Source of the DNA: Camarhynchus parvulus | Taxonomy: Eukaryota; Chordata; Aves; Passeriformes; Thraupidae | Direction of reading: 5' to 3' | DNA: 64,000 nucleotides | NCBI RefSeq assembly: GCF_901933205.1 | Contig: NC_044578.1 | Coordinates: 15,037,501-15,101,500, forward strand | Part shown: positions 26,037-38,593 of the stretch, piece after piece | How positions within the stretch are numbered: position 1 is the first letter of the stretch | How the letters are laid out: each line of letters begins with the position of its first letter | Translations under genes and position numbers: made by a program | The notes under the pieces: generated by a model | Seen by the model: the letters and a program-made list of their open reading frames with translations, nothing else | What the model was told of the DNA's origin: nothing | Databases searched by the model: none

Positions 26037-27460
26037 TGTGGCAGTCCAGTAAACTTCCCACTGGATGAAAAAGGGAATTATCCCCTAAATTTTCTAAAAA
26101 GCGAAATAAGGAAGTCCTGGGAGACTTGACAAGCTAGTCAAGTCTCACCTCTGTGCCCATCACAAGCACAGAGAGGATCCTCCAGAAAACTATGCTAAGG
26201 CACATAAGGAAACTGGCTGATGACAGCCAACATAGCTTCATTAAAGGCAAATTTGCCTGATAAATTTGGTGACTCTTAATGACAGAGTTACAATTTTGGT
26301 GGATAGGAAAGAGCAACTGGTATCATCTACCTGGGCTTGTGCAAAGCACTTGACACTACCCTAAGATGAGATCCTTGTCTCTAAACTGAGCAGGCATAGA
26401 TTTGATGGATGGACTACCTGGTGGATGGGGAATTGGCTGAGTGGCCACGTTCCAAGAGTTGTGGTCAACGTGTCAATGCCCAAGTGGAATCCAGTGGGTA
26501 GCAACTGGTGGTGATCCTCAGGGGTCAGTATTGGGACTGGCTCTGTTTCACAGCTTTGTCAGTGGCATGGACAGTGGGATCAAGAGCACCCTCGTCGGTG
26601 ACAATGGCACCGAGCTGTGTGGTGTGGCTGACACGCTGGAGGGCAGGGATGCCACCCAGAGGGACACTGACAGGCTGGAGAGGAGGGCCTGTGAACCTCG
26701 TGGAGTTCAACAAGGCCGAGAGCAAGGTCCTGCTCCTGGCTCGGGGCAATGCCAAGCACTGACAGGGCTGGGCAGAGAATGGATTGCGAGCAGCCCTGGG
26801 GAGATGCGGGAGGTTTGGCTCTGCATGAGCCAGCAATGTGCGCTCACAGCCCAGAAACCAACCCTGCCCTGGGCTGCAGCTGAAGCAGTGTGGCCAGCAG
26901 GGGCATGGAGGTGATTCTCCCCTCTGCTCTCATGAGACAATACAGAGAGTGCTGTGTCCAGCTCTGGGGTCCCAACATAAGAAAGACATGGACCTGTTGG
27001 AATGAGTCCAGTTGAGGGCAACAAAGATGATGAGAGTGCTGGAGCACCTCTCCTGTGAAAACAGGCTGAGAGAATTGGAGTTGCTCATCCTGGAGAAGGG
27101 AGGGCTTTGGGGAGAGCTTAGAGCCCCTTCCAGTACCTGTAGGGTCTGCAAGAGAGCTGGAGAGGGACTTTTCACAAGGACAAATAGTGATGGAATAAGA
27201 GTAAATGGCTTTAAACTGAAAAAGGGTAGGTTTAGATTGGATACTAGGAAGAAATTCTTTACTGGTAGTATGGTGATGAACTGGAACCAGCTGTCTGGAG
27301 CAGTTGTGGATGACCCATTCCTGAAAGTGCTCAAGGCCAGGTTGAATGGGGCTTCAAGCAACCTGGAGTAGTGGGAGGTATCCCTGCCCTTGGCAGTAGT
27401 ATTGGAACTAGCTGATCTTTAAGGTCTCTTCCAACCCAAATCACCCTATGATTCTGTGAT
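26037..27460 (+). mobile_element. 5'-truncated, decayed CR1 LINE
   Basis: This is a non-LTR retrotransposon of the chicken-repeat-1 family lying on the plus strand. From 26040 on, its translated fragments follow the CR1 ORF2 order: KLPTG-like, the region before KGKF, GSVLGLALF, the LEGRDA..RDTDRLER segment, QCALTAQK, CVQLWGP, the RATKM..LEHLS segment, and FKLKKGRFRLD..KKFF. It ends with the typical 3' UTR (GGTCTCTTCCAACCCAAATC) and the CR1 tail CCTATGATTCTGTGAT at about 27445-27460. A full CR1 is about 4.5 kb, so only the 3' third remains, as is usual for 5'-truncated insertions. The 5' boundary is uncertain by some tens of bases. No poly-A tail or clear target duplication is seen, which is normal for CR1. 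This element is the main evidence for an avian origin. Confidence 0.93.
26040..27372 (+). pseudogene. CR1 ORF2 reverse-transcriptase remnant
   Basis: This is the coding part of the CR1 element, originally an endonuclease/reverse transcriptase that copies its own RNA at a nicked target. Only the later RT region and the C-terminal part remain. Reading it requires several frame changes. One frame (26441-26914) carries GSVLGLALFHSF and later QCALTAQK. A second (26508-26762) carries NLVEFNKAESKVL. The C-terminal part (27012-27371) carries RATKMMRVLEHLS and GRFRLDTRKKFF. The catalytic FADD box is not kept: GDNG stands near the aligned place at 26597-26608. A deletion also joins the SSPGE and QCALTA segments too closely. 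In-frame stops lie upstream of 26440. It cannot encode an active enzyme. Confidence 0.9.
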
Positions 27461-28188
27461 ATACAATGAACAATTGTTTCCCTTCCAGAACAAGACAATA
27501 TAACCATTGCTTAGCTCAAGTTGTTTCAGTAAATACAGGGTACTGAAGCAACTTTAGATTGAATTGGTTATACTAACGCCCACAGCTCTCAATCAAGCAT
27601 GTTTCCACCATAATGCCCTTAAAAGTTTTATGTTTGTGTATTAAGCCAGAAGTTCTTTCACAGATCTGCTTTTTTAGAGCCACAGTCAAAATAAAGATAT
27701 TAAAGTAATAAAGGCCTGGAATCCAATAATAATATGTTAATTCCAATACCACAGAATGGTGAAATTCCTTCACATTTCAGCAAACAATCTTACTTTCTTA
27801 GGCTGTGATGACTAAGGCAATCTCTGAGGGGGTGGAAAGGCATGTAGAAATGTTCTGGGTTGCAGCTTCTTAACCATTCCAATGGAAGCAGCCTACTGCC
27901 TCTAATGAGCTCACTGTTTTAAAACAAAGATATTGCACCAACTGTAGAGCTCGCTGGTGCCACCAATTAGTGAAGATATAAGCTTGGTTATTGCTCCTTC
28001 TAAGGTAAAACTGTCATTTGAGAGCATCAAAGCCACTCTCATCATTGCTGAAAGCACTCTTCACTGTACCATCTCTGTGAAAAATTATCCAGAGGATGGA
28101 AAAATAAAAATATATGGTATATTAAAAATTATGCTATGACAGCTGCTATCCAGATGCAGCTGTTAGCTCTTACTCTCAGACTTACTCT
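27461..28188. other. Unique spacer between two CR1 fragments
   Basis: No gene or repeat is recognised. The 60-codon plus-strand frame at 27957-28139 has no familiar motif and ends just before the second CR1 tail. It is probably chance. Confidence 0.55.
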
Positions 28189-28246
28189 TCTATAAAGGGT
28201 CTTTTCCAACAAATGATTCTATTTCCGATAAATGATTCTATGATTC
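28189..28246 (+). mobile_element. CR1 3'-end fragment
   Basis: CTATAAAGGGTCTTTTCCAAC matches the CR1 3' UTR word that precedes the terminal repeats. It is followed by AATGATTCTATTTCCGATAA and then AATGATTCTATGATTC, a degenerate set of ATTCTATG tail units. This is a very short 5'-truncated insertion or an old remnant on the same strand as the larger CR1. Sequence upstream of about 28180 is not recognisably CR1. Confidence 0.65.
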
Positions 28247-31200
28247 AATTTTCTTAAGCATGAAAGCTTGTAAATGTGTGACTTTTATATTGGACTGCCT
28301 GTCTGCAAGGCATAATACTTGATTTATGCATTAGTTTAACATTAGATACTAGGACAAAGAAAAAGATGGAAGATTCTGATACAGTGTCAGACACATCAAC
28401 ACCATCTTTCTCACACAACAGAGAAAGTTAGTCTGAGATAAGGAAGAGGCTGTTACTGGAACCAGTGGGAACGCGATGACCACGCTAAATCACTGCACAA
28501 TTTGGTGAGACACACAGAAAATGGGGAAGCCCTTGGGCAAGCAGCTCAAGGGTTTAGGACAAAAAGCATCTTGAGAGCAAAACCTGGATAACAGGGAAGA
28601 AACACTGAAATACTCCCAGGTACAAGCTCAAAAACAACCCAAGCAAAAGAACTAGGACAAAAATAAGTGGCAGGCTCTGCCAGAGCCATTTTTATCCCAA
28701 AAAATAAAGAGACAGAGAAGATGAATTAGAAACACATTGGGTTCTGCCCATATGGCAAACTGAAATCTCCACAAGAAAAACACATATGAGCTTGTAGCTC
28801 CTAAGGGTGCAAGAGAGGCAGTCCTGATTGAGAACCTATAACTGACCATGAAATTCTTAGTTCTGTCCGCAAGGAAGAAATAGAAATCAAAACATTAAAT
28901 AGCACTTTACTGCTTTGAGGCTGGAGCTATTAATTTACCCCCTGGTACAAATACATGTTCACCTTCCTTTATTGTCTGATCGGCCAGGTTGCTCCATCTA
29001 GGAAGCAAAAAGGAGGCAAAATCCTAGAACACTTTTGCTTTCTGTACAGAAAATATATAGTATTTACTTGGGAACTAGCTTTCTGTAAGTAACCCATGCA
29101 CCCAAAAGAGATAACTTTTACATTACAGTTTTGCACAGGGTAATTGATGTTTGCTTGCATTTTATAAGACAACCTGGTTTAAACCAACATCTGAACCATC
29201 TCAAACTGGTGGAAACTACAGTTCATTGGGAATTCTCCAATGACATTTGCTTGTCAAAAATGCTGGTTCATCAAAATCTATAAATTGTCCCCAGAGTACT
29301 TCAGCCAACACCTGGTGACATCCTGTCTGTTAGGCAGGTCTTAGAATGTCTGGCTTCTTGCCAGCCTGTCTGCTGAGCTGCTGGGAAGCCCAGTTTCCCA
29401 AACTGTTGTATGTCCTTCCACTGAAGTTCTCAGCACTGGTACTTATCTGCAAGCCTTGCCATCCTCAGTCAAACCAGAGCTTTTGGGGTCGAGGACCCTT
29501 GCCTCATGCCCGAAAATGGCTTGCACTGTAGCTTGTAGGTATCTGCAGAATGACATCTGTCATCATGCTGAATCCTAAAGCTTTCAGATTCCCACTTCTG
29601 AAATCTGTTCAGGCTGCCTGTCTTCAATACTGCTCCAAAATGTGAGAACAAAGTGGACTAGAAACCTTGTGTCCTCACTCAGGACGGATAGTACAGTGGA
29701 CTGTGGGCCCTGGGAGCCCCAGAACCAACAAAATTCCTTCCAATTTGATTCTTCCCTGCAAACCACACCACTAAAACTGACCAAAATTATGTCAGACACC
29801 ATCAGTCCATCCAGCATTCCCTGCAGCACAGTTAATTTCAGATATATCATGTTTCCTGTGGTTTTGGCTTTTGTCAAAAATGGGGGGGAGTTCTCCCTTC
29901 TTCCTTCCTCCAACCTCAAAGAAAACATAAAATCTGTGGAAGAATGAATTTTTTTTCCCAGTGATCTCTACCTGCAGAAGAGACATATTTGGCTATTTCA
30001 TGACAGTATCCAGAGATCTCTGTAATGCAGACATTGGTATTTCCAGGTCTGTTTTCTACAGCTCTTCTCTATTAGGAAGAGATTTATTTTCCTTTCACCA
30101 GGCAGAGGAGAATGCACTTTGCCCTGCAGAGGTATTTTTAAGTTTCAAAATCACCCCTTCTATTTCCAGCATTTTCTTTGAGATTGCTTCAGTCAGTGCT
30201 TGACAAAGGGCTGGTGCAGAAGCCCCAGGAAATCATAATTTTCCAAAACCTTTATGCTAAGTCTCTCAACTCATGCTACAGAAGCTAATACAGTATGAAC
30301 AACACTCATCCTAATAAATCTTTGGGTTCTTGTGTCTAAAAATTAATTCCTTCAGGGTTTGTTTGTTTCTAGATATCATGTGCTCAGTCTAGGATACATA
30401 ACATTTTTTCAAAAATATGAAGGAAAAAGCAGAAATATCCTTGAGAAGTATAACAAAGTCTGCCAGAGAGCTCACAGAACGTCAAAATGGTGCGCAATAT
30501 GCCTGGACTTTTTTCCTTTCCAGTTAACTGAGCATTAGGCGTAATTTAGAGCCAGATTCAGTACCAAATACACTGTCAGTTATTGTACAGTAGATACAGT
30601 AAAAGCTTGCAAAAGGATTCTGTAAGACTGAGCCTGAGTGAGTTCTTTGCTAAACCATGCCCCCAAGATTCCCAGTATGCATACATTCCATGGCTGGAAA
30701 TGGGGAAAGAAAAGGGGACAGGCTCCTTTCCACTGATAGGTGTAGCAGACCAGAAGGTCACAGTGGAGGGTGGGAGGAAGCACTGTTCTGCTCCATTTGG
30801 GCAGAAGAATTTTGTGTTTGGTCAGAAGCATAAGAAACTTTGAAACACCATATAAGGGCTGAGACTCAGGCCCTGCTGAAAAAACCTGCTGGAACTGAGC
30901 TCTGTGCATAACTCATATGAACATTAATGAGAGTTAAATGCACGCATTGAAAGAAGAATAGACCCCTTAGTGATTTGTCAAGATAAAATTCAAAATAACT
31001 TTGAATGCTCAGAGGTAAATATTAGGTTTAGGAATTAAAAACAGCAGAAGTAGTGGAACAATTGCCTGTAATGAGATCCAGGAACAATCTACCCACTGTA
31101 CCAGGTTTTCATTAGAGTTATGGCCTGCAGCCATACCACCTTGGGCTGTGATCTTAAAAGCTAAGACCAGTTGGGCTGCTTAGCATTTGGAAGAGAGACC

Positions 31201-31459
31201 TCCAAGAAAGCTTACCACTGCAGGAACAGCTTAGTGATGCAATAGACAATGTTTTTCCTTCTGATTCAGTATTGGATTCAGGTGTTAGGAGATCTGAAGG
31301 TCTTTTGTGTGAGATCCAAATCTGAGGATCTGATGATCAGTAAAGCATGCCTGTTATTTCCCATGAGTGTGCAATGGCACTTTGAAAAGGCTACTGCATT
31401 TCACTATAGAGGTGACTGCATGTCAGTAATAGATAAAAGCTGCCAATATAATGTAATGA

Positions 31460-31480
31460 TCAACTTCACAGTGAAGTTGA
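31460..31480. repeat. Perfect 10-bp inverted repeat, 1-nt centre
   Basis: TCAACTTCAC and GTGAAGTTGA flank a single A. A TGCCAATAT direct repeat brackets it about 20 bases away on the left (31441) and 12 on the right (31492). The neighbourhood (31390-31500) is of mixed composition. A dimeric transcription-factor site is possible but unproven. Confidence 0.8.
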
Positions 31481-34396
31481 AAAGCTAAATTTGCCAATAT
31501 GGGGTAAGTAGTTTAAGTCACAAAAGCTCCAGAGAGGTACTAAGAAGTGTTTGCTGTATTTTTTAAATGGTGTGCATATACCCTAAAAACATTGTTGCAC
31601 CTCAGAGCTTTGCAAAGCGAGGGTACTTTGAACCCTGGGTTTATTGTTGATGTTACCACATTCATAATTATGTAACACCTGCATGCACAGTTGAGCTGCC
31701 TCTGCAGCAGCACCTGAACCATTGGAGCCCGCAAAACAGGTTTTGGGATCAGCTCCTGAAGAAGATCACTTGTCCAGCTGACTGGGAGAACAGCAGACCT
31801 GTCCTGTCCCCATTCTTAAACCCCTCAAATGTTAGCCCTGCAAGGAATCAGTTGTATCAAGTTGTAGACATTAAATAGTTCCCTATATCTGAATGGATGG
31901 GACTACTCACAGTGCAAAAAGTTAAAGATGCATCTGTGTCCAAAAAATGAAAGCATAAATGAGCAGTACAGCTATGTAAGTTATAATGGATGTTGTTGAC
32001 CTATTAACCTCCCTGGTTTTCATACAGAACACTGTAGTAACATTGTTTTGTTTATCCATGTAGGACATGATCCTGCAGACTTCTGAGAGCCCTTGAGTCT
32101 GTAGTGCTCGAAGGGCTGACTTCATCAGGAATTCACTGAAATACATCAATCAGGGTTCATTGAATTAAATTATTTGAGAGCATTTGGCATCCCTTAGGAA
32201 GCAATTAGCACCTTCCAGAAAAGGGGCCTCAGACAACCAGATCTAGAAAGTTTAGACAGGTTTTCCTCTGGGTTTTGGGACAGTTACTATATGTATATAA
32301 TAAATACCTGCTTTAATTTTTTGCTTCCATTTTAAAATGCAATTTTAAACAAAGCTTGAGCTGTCTATTAACATTTGGTATCATGCTAGAACTGGACAGA
32401 GCAAGTCTCTGATACTTGTGAGTAACCTGCTGGTGATTTGCCAGCACTGAGCTGCTAAATTGATTTAATATGGAATTTTGTCATAATATGACCAAAACCA
32501 AACATCTCTCCCCTTTAGTGTGACGCGTTTATTTGCATTATGTAGCTGAATAAAATGGTCTGTTTGAGATATCCATACAATTTACAGTAGTTGCTCATCC
32601 CTGACTTGTTGCAGAGAAGAAAGCCATGAGTTTGTTGGCTTTTAGACTCCAGGCTCTGTCACAACTTGTGCGTGTACACAGGCCGAATTTGCTTGGTATT
32701 CCAGAGTTACCACTGACTTCATGGGAACAAGCAGGGTCACATAAACCAGCTGGTGATACATGTTTGTGGGGAGGAAAGTGTCAGCACACACTACCCACTG
32801 TCTTATATCAAAAACTCTTCCAACTCACTGTACAAAAGGTTGGAAGCTGGAGCTGTAAGAAAAGTGCTTCCTTGATTTTTATATTTTTCTTTACACTAAA
32901 TAAACTTAGCCCTAGGACTTCACTCTCTTGCCACAAGCATTCCTCTTGAATGAGTATGCCTGATATCTGTGTCTCTTATCATAATGCTGAGAAAATGCTG
33001 TCTGTTCAGCACAACGAAGCTTTACTACACAAAATGCTGGTTAGGCTCCTGTGAACTGACAAATTGCATGTGAAATCAGTTGTTCAGGAACATCCTAGTG
33101 ATCTGCTTAAGTGTAAAAACCTCCAAAAATTTTCTACTGACAAAATGGTGAGCGGGGAAGAGAGGTTAACAATTACTAATAACCATTTAAACATAAGGGC
33201 AAGTACTTCTTATATATGGAAATACAACCACTTTTTCTCCAAAAGTGTCCTGTATCTGCAATAGCTTCAACTTCATTTGGGTAAATGAGACTTCCTTTCT
33301 TCCTTCCTTGACACATCATCCAAAGACCACTATAGTCCACAGAAACTATTAAATCAAATCAAACACATTATGGATTAGTCCCTTAAAGAAAGACAATTTT
33401 GTAGGAAAATGAAGCACTGTAGTTAGTACAATCCAACAAAGTATATCATACTCATAAATAACAGAATGTTTTAACACTTGCACACTGCTCCTCCTTTGCT
33501 TCACTGTTTTTAGGTTTGTAACTACAACTACTACTAATAGCAGCTTTTAACACAAAATATTAAGTCCAGTACTCAATATAGTCAGAAGAACTGAAGGAAG
33601 CATGTTCCCATTTAGTTTCCAAACGCTGTTCTAATCCCTCCTAAAATCCTAGCAGCTTCTGCAGCATTGCACAGGAATGCCTCTTCTTCAGAAATACATC
33701 TTATTTATCTATGCAATAGGCAGCTCAAGGCAATAGAAAAATCCACATTAGAAAGAAGCAGAGTGTAATGCTTTTATGGCATCCTATATCAGCCTTCACA
33801 CCAGAAAGATGTAAAGCACCAAATGTCGAAAGAGCGTACTATCCAGGATAAACCGAGCACTGCTGCCACCGTCAACTGCTTTAAGAGATGCGCACTTGAA
33901 GCACTGAGAGCAATAAGTGAAACTCCTGTTTACATTTTTTTTAAAGAAATGCACATCCACATTTTTTCCCCAGATAATGCTGTAAAGTTCTACCAAGAGG
34001 TTACTCAAAACAACTGCAAATAAAGTGCATGTACATAAATAACTTTGACTGACTTTTTGTTTAATGTCCAAGATGATTGGAACAGATTGTATCATGAACT
34101 ACTTTCCCTTTGGCTAATTAAATAGCCGTCTCCACTTACCATAAAGCATATTCTTATTAAAACAAGTATCTATATTCACTTTGTTGGATAAATTACTTCC
34201 AAGTAAGTGCCATACAGCCCATTACATTCTTGCTTTAGAAATGGATCAGGTCCAAACACACAATCAAAGGATTTCACTGGGATTATTTTAGATTAGAAAA
34301 ACTATGATAGACACGAAGCACTGACAAAATCATAAAGACATAAAGGATAAATTAGCAGTTACATACCAAAGTACTCCAGCAGTTTCTGGCATATTC

Positions 34397-34446
34397 AAAA
34401 AGGTAAAAAAAAAAAAAAGGAAAAAAGGAGAAAAGAAGAAAAAAAC
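34397..34446 (+). repeat. A-rich purine tract
   Basis: This is an almost pure A/G run: a 14-A block, then GGAAAAAAGGAGAAAAGAAG and more A. It is simple sequence. An old poly-A tail is possible, but no retrocopy body is recognisable upstream. Confidence 0.8.
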
Positions 34447-37140
34447 CCTTATTGTACTAATCTAAACATAAATGGAAATCTGTTTATGCAGAAATCAAAT
34501 GTCATGACTAAATGTTATCTCCCATACAAATCAAATAGCTATTTCAAAGCTTAAAACCCAACAATATAAAAGAAATAACCAAGTTCACTAACTAGCTGAG
34601 TAGGAACTTATTTCTTTCCACAAGTTCCTTTTTAAATTGAATTGAAAAGACCATGTTATGATCGACCATATTAATGAGTCATTATTGCATAACTGTATTT
34701 TTATTGCAGATATATTACCTGCTAAATGATGCTGTTTTTCCAGAAAAAGTTCACAGTACAGATTCTATGGGAATGTTTCCTGCTGACAGTTTCTAAATCT
34801 TTCAGAAGCTGTCAGCAACCTCAGAAATCAAGTCTGCAGTACCCTAGCAAGCAGAAGCATATGCACAGGCTTTCTATTTTTAAGCTGTAATCCAAACCAT
34901 TAAAGAAACACCTTAAACATAAAAGATTATTGAAAATAAGATGATCCTATCTCACTTGTTAATTTAAAGGGCACTGTCAATTACATGTAATCTAAGCTGC
35001 ACTTTCTATAAATACAATTTGACATTTAAAATATACTTTTTTACCCTCCACAAACTTCTGCCCAAACTGATTATCCTCAGACTCACATTAACAAATCCTC
35101 AAAACTAAAATAAGTAACATCAAGTAAAACAAACATATCCACAAAGAACACTGATCCACAGGGAACACCCTGTTATTTCTGTTTACCTGTATCCAGATTG
35201 CTTATAACACATTCTTCATCCATGCAGCTCATTAAAGGGTGGCACATCACTCAGAAGCTTACAAGAAATTAAGTAAAAAGGGCTATAATTGCAAGCAATT
35301 ACTAAAGATGACCAGGCAGAATTTTGAAGAGTCCTTATGCTTTCCTGTAGTGTTCTTGTTCTGCTTTCTACATTTTTTTGAATGAAGACACAAAGGAATC
35401 AGACACAAATAAGAATAACTCTTTGCTAGAAATAGGATTGTACCAATACCACAATGTCCCGTTATACACTGAACATGAGCACAAACATTTCTTACCAAAG
35501 ATTACAAGAGAAAACTGATTACCATTGTTTCCATCAAACCAAGATTACTTCCTTTTCATTGTAGTGGCCATTTCCAAAGTGGTGCTTAAGAACTTACAGG
35601 CACAAACTCTGTTATTGGTTGACTGGATTTTTATTACTAATTTCCTCATTTGCTGTTATGAAGATTTGTCCACATAAACCTGGTACACACAATCTCATGA
35701 CTACATTTTAGCATGTTCCTTTGTTTTGGATTTTAGCTAGAAAATTTTTTCTCAAGAGCATAATGGACTCTAACATACCATATTTCCATGCTGCTTTTTA
35801 GCTGGCCTGAGCAATCAGAGTAGCTAGGAAGCTGCCACAGTGGGAAAGGGAAATTTCCTCACTACAGCCAAGAATTTGAAGGTTTTATTACCTCTAAACC
35901 GACCTCTCTCACATTCTTCAGGACTGTGAATCAGGACCAGGGTCATAGTCCAGAAATCACTGGCTGGCAGAACATTTTCTGTGAAGACCATTTTGCCTGC
36001 TGACCTTTGCTTAATAAGTAACAATTCAAAGAGATATGGACTATCTATTTGATATGTAGTCATTTCCACCAGTCTTGCAAATGCTGCTTTGACACCTCCT
36101 TTAGTAGTCCAGCCCAACATCTGTGAAAGCTACTGGCTACTCACAAACAAGACCAAAGCAACTCATAACTCCTGCATGGAATTGCATCAGAAAAAACTTC
36201 AACTGTTTGGAAGAGCAGATGAAATCTGCAGGTTTTTAATCTTGTCACAACTGATGCTGCAGCTTCAACAATTCCATACTCACCTCATTAATAATAAGTG
36301 ATAGCACGAATTATTTCTGAAAAGTACTAAGGATTTTTTTTGGCTAGTCTCAATGAAGCTTTCCAACCAAACACTTTATTGCAACTGGCATGATAGAAAA
36401 TGCTGTAAACACAAACCCCATAGTCATATAAATGTTGCTTTAAGACTGAAACCCAAGAAATGAAGGTGAAAGTGTGGATTACGATTTGCCTTAATGAGAG
36501 GAAAGAAAAGGATGAACCACAAAATACAAAGCATGTGCATGGAGGTACATGGGTATAATTTCATACACAGACTTGCATCTATAGGTATGCATGTATACAC
36601 TTTGGTCTGTATGTATCTTGGGCATTAGAGATATTTTTCAGCACATAAGGAAACCCAGTGCAGGACTTCAATTTTGCTTAAGATTTACAACAAGTAAAGA
36701 ATTTTAAAATACTTATAGTTTTTATTATTTTCTCATTGCCAGTTGCCTCTTCTTTGCTATGGATTGACATAATCATCTTCACATAAAAAGCAGGGTTTTG
36801 CCTTCCACCCGAATTTCAGGTGCAAAACCCTCAGCTGAACTTTAACAAGCTAACACTTAAAAATCTGTTACTATTTTTTCTGGGGTAACAGCACACTTTT
36901 AAGAAAGTTTTGGAGATAGCAAAGCACAAATGCTCAGCAGAATATGGTTCGTCTTATGCTGTCAAAAACTTTTTAGAAAACCAACACTCAGTTTTGAGAA
37001 TTACTTTTAGGTCTTCAGCAAGTCTACAAAGCCCTCCTTACTTTAAGCTCCCCACCTGCAAAGTTGAGACAATCATCATACTTAACTTCCCTCATAAAAC
37101 CCCTTGATACCTATTGTATAAAACCACATACAGAACTGGC

Positions 37141-37187
37141 ACATACATACATACATATATATATATGTGTATGTACATATGTGTATT
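37141..37187. repeat. ACAT/TA/TG compound microsatellite
   Basis: Three ACAT units lead into a (TA)-rich core and then TGTATGTACATATGTGTAT. Compound alternating purine-pyrimidine microsatellite, likely polymorphic. Confidence 0.9.
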
Positions 37188-38563
37188 TGAAACAACTCTA
37201 TAAGTGAATTAAAGCTATGGGTACAGATCCATGTACAGAATGGATTGGCAAGTTAGAGTTCCTACAAAATAGAAGTATAAAACTATCATAATATTTACAG
37301 TCAAACTTCATTTTCTAAATCTACAGAGCCTTAATTCTAGCTTGAGCATTATGCTATATACCTTGTATTGTGAATAGACAGAATTTCTACAGAACCATCC
37401 ATTAAAGACTTGACACAGAGGTTTGTCTTCAGTCTCAAATTGCTCTAAATAAACATAGTTATGAAAAACCACCGGCATTGCTAGTTAAGTTTCTCTGACA
37501 TATCGTACATCACTCACCTAATTGCAACACTTATGATTGGAATGGGTTGACTAAATATTTTTTAAATTTTCCAAATTATTTTCCTTTGCATATATTGAAT
37601 TGAATTCAACTACGTTTTGTCCAAAATTTTGTCATTGCTTCCAGAATGGATATGTTAAAGGAGCTACCAGAACTGTTAGTCAGATACTTTTATAAACATA
37701 CACTGAGTTTGAACAAAGCAGGGCTACGTTTTTTCCAAGTCCGTTAAGTCTTCTAAAAAGGATTGATTGTATATGATACACACAAGCTCACCTACTAGAA
37801 TTGTTCATTTTTCTGAGGTGAATGTTCAACTATATGCCTCAGGGCACAATTATTGGTCTGAATCACTTTTTGAGGTAGTATATTTTGGTGAGTGTATTGT
37901 GGTTACACATAGGCAAATGCAGACTAGCGGGAGCTGAACAAGAAGCAGAAAGATGAATGCTAATATTTATGAAGTTAGAATCCAGCTACAATTTAGCAGG
38001 TGCAAATGCAAACTTCTAACAATCAGAAAAAAAAATTACAAAACTCAGTAAGAACCAGCTCAGTTTAAAGTCTGCCTGTTGTTAAAAAAAACAGGCATAA
38101 CACCTGCTAACTGTTACATAGCAGATTTTATGCCTTTTATCTGATTTTCTCCATATTTTTTTATCTCAGCAGGCATCTACTATCAGCTCTGCTGACTGAC
38201 TGTGCCCTCTAGGCAGTCCTTGCAGGCATCAGCTTGTCCTTCAGACGTTCATCCTTCCAGTACACCTCATTTGTAGCTATCATAGAATATCTCTTTTTGT
38301 CCCTCCATGGTCCTTCTTGACTAAGACCTAGTATCTGTAAAACCCTTGAGATTCTGCTCTCCAAGGAGCTCAGTCTTGTTTCTTCCATCTCACAATATGC
38401 TGTGCTAGAGGCCAACTTTTCTTTTCTGTCAAGGTTTAACAAGCCTTGTAAAATGTACTACCCTCAAATCTCCTCATTTTTATCATGAGGTGAATGAACT
38501 ACTACTAAACACTTGGGAATTGCTAAAATGGGAAGAAAGGAGTTCCCTTCTGCTGTGGCCTCT

Positions 38564-38593
38564 AAATACACCACAATATTTAGTGGTGTATTT
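38564..38593. repeat. Perfect 11-bp inverted repeat, 8-nt loop
   Basis: AAATACACCAC (38564-38574) is the exact reverse complement of GTGGTGTATTT (38583-38593), with loop AATATTTA. It could fold as a short hairpin in RNA of either strand. Too short for a typical pre-miRNA. Confidence 0.85.

Noticed and set aside
26525..27361. Long minus-strand frames (103, 105 and 143 codons) opposite CR1
   Set aside because: They are antisense shadows of the old CR1 coding sequence, which is GC-richer and poor in stop codons on both strands.
37871..37890. TGAGGTAGTA, identical to the first ten bases of let-7
   Set aside because: The following bases (TATTTTGGTG) depart from every let-7 form I know, and I see no complementary 3' arm downstream. 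A ten-base match is easily chance. A nine-base version also occurs near 54178.
38073..38097. Hairpin TGCCTGTT/AACAGGCA next to an A run, like a bacterial terminator
   Set aside because: The window is vertebrate nuclear DNA, where intrinsic terminators do not apply. The 8-bp stem is within chance expectation.
38190..38430. ATCATAGAAT word suggesting a minus-strand CR1 tail
   Set aside because: The adjoining sequence does not continue into the CR1 3' UTR (no GGTTGGAAGAGACC-like word), so a single eight- to ten-base match is not enough.
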